A stretch of 64,000 nt of DNA from Paenibacillus sp. FSL R5-0623 (GTDB taxonomy: Bacteria; Bacillota; Bacilli; Paenibacillales; Paenibacillaceae). The stretch lies in assembly GCF_037974265.1 (NCBI RefSeq), contig NZ_CP150233.1:5146001-5210000 (forward strand), read 5' to 3'. Both the position numbers and the translations under genes were made by a program. The notes under the pieces were generated by a model. That model saw only the letters and a list, made by a program, of their open reading frames with translations. It was not told the origin of the DNA and did no database searches. Below are positions 33,314 to 41,636 of this stretch, in pieces. Each line of letters opens with the position of its first letter. The stretch's first letter is position 1.

Positions 33314-34561
33314 TCAAATCGATTTAAGCAGCTTTTTCAACTCTTTTGGTACAGTCTTCTCGATAGTAATGGAACGTGCTCCATGCATGGACGCAAAGAA
33401 TTGAAGTCCCTCCCGAAAATCCGTAATCCAATCCTCCACAGGTGGAGCAGTCTCTTCCATCGATAACAAACGAACGGTAAGTACTCCCGTCTTGCGATCA
33501 AGTCTTGGGTCCATACGTCCAATCAGCCGATCACCGTGAAGAATAGGCATGGCATAATAACCGTAGGTTCTTTTCACCTCTGGCGTATAAATCTCCCATT
33601 TATAATGAAAATCAAATAAATCCACGATTCGTTCTCTTCTCCATAACAGGTTGTCCAGCGGCGGCAGGAAACGTACCGGGCCTGACGGATCATAGTGCGG
33701 GTCTTCCCTTTCCATATGCCGTAACAAATCCTCATCTTCAGCACGAATATAATAAGGCGTCGCCACGTCCTCCACCTTAAGCGGGATCATTCGCCCATCT
33801 GACACACGGGCAGCAATATCGGTCCGACGTTCAGCCGCTGTAGATTTCAGCCAACCCAGACGGGGATCACGGGCATCTACGACCCGATACGCATGAATGT
33901 ATTTATCCAGCAGGGTCTGTCTCTGCGCCAACGCATCCATGTCTTCTTTCAGCGTAAGTCCCTGTTGTTGCAATCCGGATTCGGTAATATGAAAATAACG
34001 TTCATTCCCCTGCCTCGCCACCACACGAATCACAGCGGAGTCTAACAGTAAATTCAGAGCAAGTGTGGTATCCTTTGTCTTTGGCACATCTGCACTGTCC
34101 CAATAACCACTCACCCGCTCAACAGCACGAAAGGCTCTTGATGGTAAGGGTCCTTCTTCCTTCAAACGTTGCAACACATGCTGCACTGTTTTCTCTAAAC
34201 CTTGCAAGGACGGAGCCAGACGCTCCCTCAATCGGGCACGCACAGGTTCAAAGAGAGCATAGTCCTCGATTGGAATGACACAGGCAGCATTTGCAAAATA
34301 TTCAAACACCTTGTGATCACTCAGCAACGTATTTAAGCTGTCAGCAGTATAACCAGGGTCACGAGCCCCCAGCACCAAATGCTGGTTTCCCGTTACAGCA
34401 GCCACAGGATCAATCTGTACGCAACCAAGGGAGCGAATCAAACTCAAAACTTGGTCCGGTCCCGAAGGTAAGGAAACTGCGGGCCAACGTCCCAGTAAAG
34501 CTTGCGTTTGCAGCAAAAAACGCCGAACGATTTTTTTATTCATGTGCAGCGCTGTTGTCAT
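33314..34561 (-). CDS. winged-helix DNA glycosylase-like protein (YcaQ/AlkZ family)
   Basis: The 415-residue protein matches the HTH_42 family: LIRSLGCVQIDPVAAVTGNQ near residue 45-65, FEYFANAACVIPIEDYALFE near 90, and the C-terminal VRLLSMEETAPPVEDWITDF. The Q-x-D in VQIDP corresponds to the catalytic QΦD/QΦQ motif of YcaQ (AlkX) and AlkZ, which unhook DNA interstrand crosslinks or alkylated bases. It is therefore a candidate crosslink-repair glycosylase. The start codon overlaps the stop of the preceding small gene (ATGA), and no independent ribosome binding site is present, so translation is probably coupled. Confidence 0.85.
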   Translation of the reverse strand: MTTALHMNKKIVRRFLLQTQALLGRWPAVSLPSGPDQVLSLIRSLGCVQIDPVAAVTGNQHLVLGARDPGYTADSLNTLLSDHKVFEYFANAACVIPIEDYALFEPVRARLRERLAPSLQGLEKTVQHVLQRLKEEGPLPSRAFRAVERVSGYWDSADVPKTKDTTLALNLLLDSAVIRVVARQGNERYFHITESGLQQQGLTLKEDMDALAQRQTLLDKYIHAYRVVDARDPRLGWLKSTAAERRTDIAARVSDGRMIPLKVEDVATPYYIRAEDEDLLRHMEREDPHYDPSGPVRFLPPLDNLLWRRERIVDLFDFHYKWEIYTPEVKRTYGYYAMPILHGDRLIGRMDPRLDRKTGVLTVRLLSMEETAPPVEDWITDFREGLQFFASMHGARSITIEKTVPKELKKLLKSI

Positions 34562-34779
34562 ATGTATAGGTTCTTCCCAAAATAAAAAGAAGCACCACCA
34601 TCCTGGATGATCTGCTTCTTGTGTTTGACCTTTTGCAATTTTTCCTGCTTCGTAGGCATGAGCCGTACATGCTGGGATAACGCACCATAATCTCCGTTAA
34701 CTCTTCGGCTCTGTTCCGAGCACCATTGACCTGACCGCTCTGCTTTGCGTAATGCTTTTTGTGTTTGTGTACGTGCCAT
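34558..34779 (-). CDS. conserved small basic protein, 73 aa
   Basis: The product starts MARTQTQKALRKAERSGQW and continues NGDYGALSQHVRLMPTKQEK with a lysine-rich end. It is highly basic (many K and R), as in nucleic-acid-binding small proteins. It resembles short conserved Bacillales proteins of unknown function. GGAG is about 13 nt before the ATG, a little far. It overlaps the YcaQ-like gene by 4 nt. A competing frame over the same bases (34536-34793) looks less protein-like. Confidence 0.75.
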   Translation of the reverse strand: MARTQTQKALRKAERSGQWCSEQSRRVNGDYGALSQHVRLMPTKQEKLQKVKHKKQIIQDGGASFYFGKNLYI

Positions 34780-34899
34780 AATGGGTCACACACTCCTTTG
34801 GTTGATATACACTCAATATATCATGTGCAGCTACACAAGTGAAGGTGCTTCCTACTGGAATGGGCATATACATCATTAAAAAGGCTTCCACCGAGTACC

Positions 34900-35496
34900 T
34901 TAGCGGGATTGCCGCTTTCGCCGGGACTGCCACGTCTCGATTGGCTCATGATCATCTTCTTCGATCAGTTCCAGTGCTTCTTCCACTCTTCTGGCTTTGA
35001 ATAACAGGATTAATTCCATCAGGTCTTCCCGGTCCAGCAACTTCACTCCATTGACTGCTGCAAGCGTCCGGCAAGCTTCGGTGTAACGGGCGGACGATAA
35101 TACAATCGACCGGTCGGCTTCATAATAACGCATCGATGTATATATCTCCTGCACTGCACTCAATCCTACCGGATGGTTCGCACCGTATCGCTTCGCTTGT
35201 ATAACACTTCGTCTGCCAAGTCTATCAACAAACACCAGATCTGCCCCAAAATCCCGGCTGCTCGTTGTCTTATGCACCTCATCGTACCCGAGCTCTTCGA
35301 ATAAATGATAGAGATATAATTCAAACTCCGAACCATCCTCCATCTTGTCGATGTCCTTTATTGTAATCTTACGAGGATTGGCTTCACTTCGGATCCGCTG
35401 CCCGCGCCCGATAACCTGTCGAATAATCCAGGCCAGCAGTAGTAATATGACAATAATTCCTATGACCCATAGGGTCACATTTTCACTCCAGTTCAT
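34900..35496 (-). CDS. membrane-anchored Mrr-like restriction endonuclease domain protein
   Basis: The 198-residue protein has one N-terminal membrane helix (about 8-27, LWVIGIIVILLLLAWIIRQV). A PD-(D/E)xK nuclease domain of the Mrr_cat type follows. The core is FELYLYHLFEELGYDEV, SSRDFGADLVFV and SVIQAKRYG, with the catalytic aspartate in FGADLV and the lysine in QAK. It then has VQEIYTSMRYYEADRSIVLS, also typical. The C-terminus is charged. A membrane-tethered nuclease of this kind may act on incoming DNA. GGAG is 8 nt before the ATG at 35496. Confidence 0.85.
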   Translation of the reverse strand: MNWSENVTLWVIGIIVILLLLAWIIRQVIGRGQRIRSEANPRKITIKDIDKMEDGSEFELYLYHLFEELGYDEVHKTTSSRDFGADLVFVDRLGRRSVIQAKRYGANHPVGLSAVQEIYTSMRYYEADRSIVLSSARYTEACRTLAAVNGVKLLDREDLMELILLFKARRVEEALELIEEDDHEPIETWQSRRKRQSR

Positions 35497-35755
35497 AAAT
35501 TCTTCTCCTTGTGTCATTTCCTATGTTCTATACAACGTACGCAGATATGGCTTGTCACCGCACTAAATATATCAGACTTCTACCTTCATCGAAAGAAGAT
35601 GAATTCCCTGTAACCCTTACACTTCACGAAACATAGTTATTTCGACAAAACAATGATAAAAGGTTACAGTGTGTTCGGTTGAACTCAGCTTGACTTTAAT
35701 GGTAAAATTCAACAATCGGTTCTATTCGAACCGAAGAAGAAAGGTGGTTTATCAC

Positions 35756-37027
35756 TTGCATACATTGACCAAACACAAGTCCAAAACATGGGCTGCCCTC
35801 ATTCTCAGCGGCATGCTCCTCTTCACCATGAATACAACTGGTTACACCGCTGCTTCAACCGAATCCATGCCCAAACCAGCGTGGACGTCATCTTCCCTGA
35901 TGTTATCTGAGGCTAATACAGAGAAAGATGTCATGATCAAGGGAATCCATGCCGTGCCATCCAAAAATCTTGTATATGTACATGCCTCGCAGCCCGTGAC
36001 CAAAACAAGCAGCAAAACAACACTCGACTGGCAACTGGACTCTCTCCAAGCATTCGATGTTACGACTGGACAATTGAAGTGGAATACAATATTCCATGAG
36101 AAAAGTGGTCCTTATACCACCTACTCCGATTCGGTATATGCCAGCAACGGTACGGTTTATGTGTATATGGAATATTCGGACAAAACCAAAAAATTGTACT
36201 CATTCAATACATCCGGTAAAACCAACTGGATCAAAACGGTGAATTCACCTGCAAGCATATCCCTATTGGATAACGATACGCTGATGGTTGCTTCAAGTCA
36301 GGGCGTACAATCGAATGGTTCGGTTCGTTCAGCCATCTCGTTATATGACAAAAAGGGCAAGCTGATTACCGAGAAGACCATTAACGGTAGCGTGCTTAAG
36401 GCTGATCATGGTCGAATTGTGGTGGATGCCAGTAAACAAACCAAGGTAGGCAATTTCTGGCAGCAAGCCGCGAATCCCAAAGTGGAGGTCTATGATCGTA
36501 CGTTGAATCGTCTGTCCTTCTACCAATTCCCTGCCAATGCAAATACATTAGGAGATGGCGGCGGTGAATCCCTGGCCATTCTGGACGATGGTTCCATCAT
36601 TATGCGTGCCAATTTTGAGAACACAGGTAACCGACTGATGGGCTTTGGCGTCGATGGCAAGCTTGCTTGGGGACGTGCCATTGCAGGTGATGCCTACATT
36701 CAGACGGCTGGCAACGGTTATACAGTCTTTACAGGGCAGAAGCTGGAATTGTACACGATGAAAGGCAAAGTGACTGAGCGTACATTCAAGGACGCACAGC
36801 CTGCGCTTATGCGTGTGGACCAGACGCAGGATGGACAGTACCAGCTTGATTTTGCCAAAACAGGATACATTCTTGATCCACAGACGCTGGAAGACGTGCA
36901 TATCTACACAACCAGTGCCTCAGTTCCTTCATTAGAAGGTGTCTCTACCTATGTGGATGATGTCATCTATTCCATGAACGATGAGACATTGTCCAAATAT
37001 GTACTGAAGTCCAATTCTGCAAAATAA
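35756..37027 (+). CDS. secreted beta-propeller (PQQ-like) protein, unknown function
   Basis: The likely start is a TTG with AAAGGTGG 8 nt upstream. The frame extends to 35669 without support. The 423-residue product has a signal peptide (KTWAALILSGMLLFTMNT, cleavage near TGYTAAS). The mature part has repeated blade-like strands: LQAFDVTTGQLKWNTIF, KKLYSFNTSGKTNWIKTV, AISLYDKKGKLITEKTI, LMGFGVDGKLAWGRAI. These resemble PQQ/WD-type propeller repeats. It is probably an extracellular or wall-associated protein. It lies alone between terminators, so its partner is unknown. Confidence 0.75.
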   Translation: MHTLTKHKSKTWAALILSGMLLFTMNTTGYTAASTESMPKPAWTSSSLMLSEANTEKDVMIKGIHAVPSKNLVYVHASQPVTKTSSKTTLDWQLDSLQAFDVTTGQLKWNTIFHEKSGPYTTYSDSVYASNGTVYVYMEYSDKTKKLYSFNTSGKTNWIKTVNSPASISLLDNDTLMVASSQGVQSNGSVRSAISLYDKKGKLITEKTINGSVLKADHGRIVVDASKQTKVGNFWQQAANPKVEVYDRTLNRLSFYQFPANANTLGDGGGESLAILDDGSIIMRANFENTGNRLMGFGVDGKLAWGRAIAGDAYIQTAGNGYTVFTGQKLELYTMKGKVTERTFKDAQPALMRVDQTQDGQYQLDFAKTGYILDPQTLEDVHIYTTSASVPSLEGVSTYVDDVIYSMNDETLSKYVLKSNSAK

Positions 37028-37035
37028 ATACTCGA

Positions 37036-37084
37036 TCTAATAATAAGCCGGGAGAGTTCCATAAGGAGCTCTCCCGGCTTATTA
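37036..37084. terminator. bidirectional terminator
   Basis: TAATAAGCCGGGAGAG and CTCTCCCGGCTTATTA form a 16-bp stem between the propeller gene and the convergent msrA. Confidence 0.85.
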
Positions 37085-37107
37085 CATTGGCAGAATAGAA
37101 TATCATC

Positions 37108-37623
37108 CTATTTCCAATTCTCGTCTATAAATTCGTCCCGTCCGGATAAAGCACGGTCTTCCTTATAATGTTGTTCGTTTTTCTTGTGGTAATCCTGATG
37201 ATAATCTTCAGCCGGATAGAATATAGCTGCATCCCGAATTTCCGTAACAATCGGTTGAGTGAATCGTCCGCTGGCTGCCAGTTCCTGTTTGGACTGTTCA
37301 GCAAGCTCACGTTGACGTTCATTATGCACAAAGATTGCGGTACGATACTGTGTCCCCCGATCCTGGAACTGGCCTCCGTCATCCGTCGGATCAATCTGCG
37401 GCCAGTACAGCTCCAGCAGTCGTTCATAAGGGAATACATCTGGATCAAATGTAATCTCAACCACTTCGACATGACCAGTCTCCCCGGTTTTGACCTGCTC
37501 ATATGTTGGATTCTCGACGTGGCCGCCAGCATAACCTGATATAATGCCATGAATGCCCGGTTGTTCTTCAAACGGTGTAACCATACACCAGAAACATCCG
37601 CCGGCGAATGTAGCTTTTTCCAT
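37108..37623 (-). CDS. msrA: peptide-methionine (S)-S-oxide reductase MsrA
   Basis: The 171-residue enzyme has the catalytic motif FAGGCFWC near residue 10-15, then GYAGGHVENPTYEQVKTGET, and a C-terminal YHQDYHKKN. It reduces methionine-S-sulfoxide in proteins using a cysteine. AGAGGGG lies 9 nt before the ATG at 37623. An ATG at 37632 directly abuts that box and is unlikely. No msrB fusion or neighbour is seen. Confidence 0.96.
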   Translation of the reverse strand: MEKATFAGGCFWCMVTPFEEQPGIHGIISGYAGGHVENPTYEQVKTGETGHVEVVEITFDPDVFPYERLLELYWPQIDPTDDGGQFQDRGTQYRTAIFVHNERQRELAEQSKQELAASGRFTQPIVTEIRDAAIFYPAEDYHQDYHKKNEQHYKEDRALSGRDEFIDENWK

Positions 37624-37701
37624 TCCGTTCATCCCCTCTTATCTAAACGATCTATAGATTACTGATGCTAAATTACGCATACATTCTTATATTTTAAAAC
37701 A

Positions 37702-37751
37702 ACAAGAGGTTGATTGAAAGCCATGGTTATGGCTCTCAATCAACCTCTTCA
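37702..37751. terminator. terminator between glsB-like gene and msrA
   Basis: AAGAGGTTGATTGA and TCAATCAACCTCTT form the stem, with an extra inner AGCCAT/ATGGCT pair. It follows the glsB-like gene on the minus strand. Confidence 0.8.
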
Positions 37752-37801
37752 TTGGTAATGCATTTAGCTGACAACTAATGCAAGAAATTATCTTGATTAA
37801 G

Positions 37802-38059
37802 TTACCCGCGACTACGTCCCATCGAACGGAAGATCAAGCTTACGATGGCTACAAGAACGATCGCTCCAATCAATGCAGGTACAATGTAGAATCCGCCCAT
37901 CTCAGGACCCATATCGCCCAAGATTACTCCACCTAACCATCCACCGATGAAACCAGCAATGATGTTACCAATAACACCACCTGGAATGTCACGACCAACG
38001 ATCAAACCTGCCAACCAACCAATGATACCACCGATAATTAATGACCATAACCAACCCAT
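37802..38059 (-). CDS. GlsB/YeaQ/YmgE-family membrane stress protein
   Basis: The 85-residue protein has three glycine-rich membrane helices typical of the family: WSLIIGGIIGWLAGLIVG, then GGVIGNIIAGFIGGWLGG, and the last helix VPALIGAIVLVAIVSLIF. It resembles transglycosylase-associated stress proteins of the cytoplasmic membrane. AGAGG precedes the ATG at 38059. A GTG at 38068 is possible. A sigma-B-like promoter sequence lies about 45-70 nt upstream. Confidence 0.9.
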   Translation of the reverse strand: MGWLWSLIIGGIIGWLAGLIVGRDIPGGVIGNIIAGFIGGWLGGVILGDMGPEMGGFYIVPALIGAIVLVAIVSLIFRSMGRSRG

Positions 38060-38367
38060 ATCATTCACCTCTAATTAAAGTTTTTGTTGTTGTCTGTCTA
38101 CTATTAACCGCTACAGAAGCATTTAAACAATTGGCATAAAAATTTTTGCATATTACCTTTTGTCCCCATGCATCTTCCTCTGCAAAACAAGTCTTAGTCA
38201 GGTATGGAACAGATCGCGTTACTTTCCGGCATCTCACCAGCTCAGGGCTGCGTTATGTACCTCCCGAAAGTCATTGTATGTTAGAGCAGACAAGGTTAGT
38301 ATCACCAATTGAGGTAGGATTATTTATAAAAGTGCGTCATATTATAGGATGGATGGGTTAGGTCTGA
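38060..38367. other. intergenic region, 308 bp
   Basis: It contains the promoter region of the GlsB-like gene (see 38104-38128). The remaining 230 bp up to the AAA-ATPase stop hold no convincing gene. A 71-codon plus-strand frame there (38146-38361) lacks a ribosome binding site and protein-like composition. No clear terminator of the AAA-ATPase gene was found. Confidence 0.5.
38104..38128 (-). promoter_or_regulatory. sigma-B-like promoter of the GlsB-like gene
   Basis: On the minus strand GTTTAA is followed after 13 nt by GGTTAA, close to the sigma-B consensus (GTTTAA, N12-15, GGGTAW). The family is part of the general stress regulon in Bacillus. Confidence 0.4.
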
Positions 38368-39672
38368 TCAATAAAAGCCTGCACGGCTCTTACCTGGCTG
38401 CGCCAGCCAAGTATGTTTATGGCTCTTGTCCAGCTCGCCACGCATCGACTGAATGACTTTTACTATGTCTGTCTGTCCATTCTGATGCCATTCCAGCGCA
38501 GCGCTCACATACAACTCACCTAGCTGCGCGAGAGAAAACGTGTCGGTCAGGCGAGCTGCTTCTATCGTGCCTTCTTCACCCGCAAATACGGTGAAGCCTC
38601 GTTGGCGCAAATATTGCAGGCGCAGCGCTTCATCTGGCAACGGAATTTCGTAAGCCCGGTCGAACCGTCCGGCACGGTTCATGAGGCCAGGATCTATTTT
38701 CTCCGGATAATTCGTTGTCCCAATCAGGAAAATGCCTTCTTTCGACGTAGCACCATCCAGTGTATTCAGGAAAAAGGAACGGACTTCATCCGGCATCGAA
38801 TCGATGTCCTCAATGATCAGTACCATCGGTGCCAACCGCTTGGCAGCCTCGAACACTTCACGCACCGATTCACTGTTGGTATACTCCGTAATCTGCCAAT
38901 ACGCAGCCGGGCCCGGGATACTTCCCGCAATGGATTTTACCAATGTGGTTTTGCCATTCCCCGGATGCCCATACAATAGAATGCCTCTTTTGTACGGGAT
39001 ATCATAATCCCTGTAAAAAGAACGATCCGCTTCGAAAAATTGATCCAGCGAGCGGAAAATATCCTGCTTGATCTGTGCCGAGAGAACAACATCCTCTCGT
39101 CCCACGGAGCGAGTGATGGATTCCACATGGCGATCGCTGCCATTCCGGGCATCGGTGTAGACCGTTACTTTTTTCATATTTTGCTGACGTTCCCGTTCCC
39201 GGACACTACCCAGAAATTGCTTCATCTCCTCATCACCGATGGCAAAGACAAAGTCTTCACTGTAGATCCCGTTCTCTCGGAAAAATGGAACCCGCACAAG
39301 TGCTACGCCCCATTTCGGATAAGCAAATACGTTATTGCGAATGGAGTAGTGCACACCATAAGTGGGTACATCTCCATCATCGTTGTAATGCAACGTCTGA
39401 AGTTCCAGATCCTCGAATATACGGGCTACCAGTTCCACTTCGTCACTGCCATTTTGCAAGTCTTCCCGGAGTAACTCCCAGTATTCATTGTTCGGGTCAG
39501 AACTGGCATACAGCTTGTACTCAACTCCATAGCGCTGAAGTAGTGCCTCACTGATTCCACGAATCAGCCTTGAATAGATGGCGTACCCTTCCACTCGAAT
39601 TCGGGTATCATGTTGTTCGTCATAGGTATAGATCGCTTGAGTTGGATCTGTTTGTTTTTCGTTTATTATCAT
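38368..39672 (-). CDS. AAA+ ATPase paired with RtcB
   Basis: The 434-residue protein has an N-terminal half of unknown fold. A single AAA+ domain follows: Walker A YGHPGNGKTTLVKS (about 235-242), Walker B MVLIIEDIDSMPDE (about 290), and the sensor/arginine-finger region LIGTTNYPEKIDPGLMNRAG with RFDRAYEIPLPDE. This is close to the Cdc48/FtsH-type AAA family. Its ATG overlaps the rtcB stop (TAATG), and GGGAG sits 8 nt before it in the end of rtcB. The two proteins probably act together in RNA repair. Confidence 0.88.
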   Translation of the reverse strand: MIINEKQTDPTQAIYTYDEQHDTRIRVEGYAIYSRLIRGISEALLQRYGVEYKLYASSDPNNEYWELLREDLQNGSDEVELVARIFEDLELQTLHYNDDGDVPTYGVHYSIRNNVFAYPKWGVALVRVPFFRENGIYSEDFVFAIGDEEMKQFLGSVRERERQQNMKKVTVYTDARNGSDRHVESITRSVGREDVVLSAQIKQDIFRSLDQFFEADRSFYRDYDIPYKRGILLYGHPGNGKTTLVKSIAGSIPGPAAYWQITEYTNSESVREVFEAAKRLAPMVLIIEDIDSMPDEVRSFFLNTLDGATSKEGIFLIGTTNYPEKIDPGLMNRAGRFDRAYEIPLPDEALRLQYLRQRGFTVFAGEEGTIEAARLTDTFSLAQLGELYVSAALEWHQNGQTDIVKVIQSMRGELDKSHKHTWLAQPGKSRAGFY

Positions 39673-41135
39673 TATTTCGCTCCCTTTACCGCTACAAGCG
39701 GTTTGCATTTGGCTACAACTTGAGCCAGGCCTGCGCCGGTAACACTGTCTATAATTTCATCTACATTTTTATAAGCCTGAGGTGATTCATCAATAATGGA
39801 TTCAAGTGAGCGTTGGTTTACCACGATCTCATCTTCTGTACCCACACCCAGTGCCATAGCAAAATCTTCCACGCTAATCAATCGTTTTGTTGCCGTCCGT
39901 GAACGGATGCGACCCGCACCGTGACATATTGAATAATAATTATCAGCACCCTGCGGCTGACCTACCATGATATATGAAGCAGTTCCCATGGAACCGGGAA
40001 TAAGCGCCGGATGCCCTGTTGCCAGATAAGGCTTTGGATTGTCCGGGTGACCTGCAGGTAACGCACGTGTCGCCCCTTTGCGATGCACAAAAACGGAACC
40101 TTTTTCTACGTGAGATTCCTCCCAGGCATAGTTGTGCATCAGATCGTATAACGTACGAAATTCACATTTGGAGCCAAACACATCCCGGAATGCTTCGCGA
40201 ATAGCATACGCAATCAGGTGACGATTGACAACAGCGTAATTCAATGCAGAATACATCATGTTCACATAATGACGACCTTCCGTATGCTCAAGTGGGGCAA
40301 ATACCAGTCTGGGATCGGATGTACCCAGGTTAAGCCGCTGCATGACTTTGGCAATCGCTGACGAACTCGTCTGGCTTACATACCCACCCCATGCACGAGA
40401 GCCGGAATGAATCATGACCACGACCTGTCCATCATACAATCCCCAAGCTTCGGCGATTTCACGATTCTCTTCAGCGATCTCAATCGCCTGGATCTCGGCA
40501 AAATGATTCCCCCCACCCAGTGTTCCGAGCTGACGATGCGAACGATGCCATGTCATATCAGGAACGTGGTTTAACACATCCTCATCGTAACTGAACTTGC
40601 TGCTTTCCACATGTGTCATCGCGGTTGATTTTTTCGGTGTATAGCTGTCCGGAATATACTTTTTGGGTAAACCATGCAGTCCTTTACGAACAATATGCTC
40701 CAGTCTGATATCCGAGTAATGACCTCGCTGGTTCGCCTCCATCGGCAATACTTTCTCAATGGCCTTGACGAGTTTGCGGCGAAGCTTGATGTCTTTCAAT
40801 TCGTCCTTGTGTAAGTTTGTCATATGCACTCGCATGCCACAGCCGATGTCACTGCCCACGATGGAGGGAGAAACATATCCGCTCTGCGCATCCCACACGG
40901 CTGTCGTTCCAATGCACGTACCTACACCGACGTGTACGTCTGGCGTGTAACTCATATAAGAAATTCCCGGAATCTGCAGATTATTGTTCGCCATCTCGAA
41001 TACCTTGTAATCAAGCGAGGAGAAGAGCTGTTGCGCCGCATATACGGTTAGGTCGCCTGCAGGCAATTTTACTTCATGCCGGTAGCCACCTGCGATTTCA
41101 TTTGGATTAGTAAATAAATTAAATTCTGTATTCAT
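39672..41135 (-). CDS. rtcB: RtcB-family RNA ligase
   Basis: The 487-residue protein has the RtcB metal-binding block VGSDIGCGMRVHM (about residue 95-105), HRSHRQLGTLGGGNHFAEIQ (about 200), MIHSGSRAWGGYV, and the guanylylated histidine in SICHGAGRIRSR (His405). RtcB joins RNA 2',3'-cyclic phosphate or 3'-phosphate to 5'-OH ends. The ribosome binding site GGAAGGA is rather far (13 nt) from the ATG. It is followed by the overlapping AAA+ ATPase gene and preceded by a long leader with its own promoter and terminator. No rtcA or RtcR-type regulator is present here. Confidence 0.93.
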   Translation of the reverse strand: MNTEFNLFTNPNEIAGGYRHEVKLPAGDLTVYAAQQLFSSLDYKVFEMANNNLQIPGISYMSYTPDVHVGVGTCIGTTAVWDAQSGYVSPSIVGSDIGCGMRVHMTNLHKDELKDIKLRRKLVKAIEKVLPMEANQRGHYSDIRLEHIVRKGLHGLPKKYIPDSYTPKKSTAMTHVESSKFSYDEDVLNHVPDMTWHRSHRQLGTLGGGNHFAEIQAIEIAEENREIAEAWGLYDGQVVVMIHSGSRAWGGYVSQTSSSAIAKVMQRLNLGTSDPRLVFAPLEHTEGRHYVNMMYSALNYAVVNRHLIAYAIREAFRDVFGSKCEFRTLYDLMHNYAWEESHVEKGSVFVHRKGATRALPAGHPDNPKPYLATGHPALIPGSMGTASYIMVGQPQGADNYYSICHGAGRIRSRTATKRLISVEDFAMALGVGTEDEIVVNQRSLESIIDESPQAYKNVDEIIDSVTGAGLAQVVAKCKPLVAVKGAK

Positions 41136-41203
41136 AAAAGTGTATTATTCCTTCCTGTACGTTCAGCAAATTCGGTTTGCTGATTCATCTGTAAAATAAA
41201 ACT

Positions 41204-41233
41204 AAAAAAAGCCATAGGCTGATCGCCCATGAC
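41204..41233 (-). terminator. terminator inside the rtcB leader
   Basis: On the minus strand GTCATGGGC-GATCA-GCCTATGGC is followed by seven T. It lies 68 nt before the rtcB start, so transcription from the upstream promoter must pass it to reach rtcB. Confidence 0.7.
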
Positions 41234-41358
41234 TTCTACTGAATGACAATAACGGAGAACAGAACAGCATAAACATGCTGTGTGTCTGTCATCCATCGCT
41301 ATAATATAAGCGAAGAACGCATATCGATTATAAACCCGCTAAACGATATGCCTATCCC

Positions 41359-41454
41359 CTATGTCGACCGTATGAGGCCAATGAAACGATGAGCCGAATA
41401 TGCTATTGTGTCTACGTTGCGCCCTGTTTGAATCAAATCATAACCAAGCATCAT
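41359..41454 (-). CDS. short ORF in the rtcB leader, 31 aa
   Basis: ATG doublet at 41454 and 41451 with GGGAGG 9 nt upstream of the first. The frame encodes a 31-residue peptide (begins MMLGYDLIQTGRN and ends FIGLIRST). It has no recognisable domain. The good ribosome binding site and the position behind a promoter suggest a leader peptide or small protein. A chance ORF cannot be excluded. Confidence 0.4.
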   Translation of the reverse strand: MMLGYDLIQTGRNVDTIAYSAHRFIGLIRST

Positions 41455-41487
41455 GTCTCTCGGCCTCCCTTCGTTAATGTTAGTCTT

Positions 41488-41517
41488 ATATTAAGGGGAC
41501 TAGAATTCATGTGTCAA
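41488..41517 (-). promoter_or_regulatory. sigma-A-like promoter of the rtcB leader
   Basis: On the minus strand TTGACA is followed after 18 nt by TAATAT. It lies downstream of the terC terminator, so it starts a separate transcript with a leader of about 350 nt before rtcB. Confidence 0.5.
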
Positions 41518-41560
41518 CCCTTTTCTTGGAAATTGGACCATGGTGTAGATTACATATGTA

Positions 41561-41600
41561 AACAAAAACAGGAGATTGTCCTAGGACAATCTCCTGTTTC
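41561..41600. terminator. terminator of the TerC-family gene
   Basis: AAACAGGAGATTGTCC and GGACAATCTCCTGTTT form a perfect 16-bp inverted repeat with a 2-base centre. On the minus strand it ends in TTTTTG. Confidence 0.9.
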
Positions 41601-41636
41601 CCAAATAATAATGATGTTGTTAGCGTAACATGATTA

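Noticed and set aside
34536..34793. An 85-codon minus-strand frame overlapping the 73-residue basic protein gene
   Set aside because: It would need a GTG start too close to the ribosome binding site, and the other frame has a clearly protein-like, conserved-looking sequence.
38146..38361. A 71-codon plus-strand frame between the GlsB-like and AAA-ATPase genes
   Set aside because: No ribosome binding site, no recognisable domain and an unusual composition. Probably chance.
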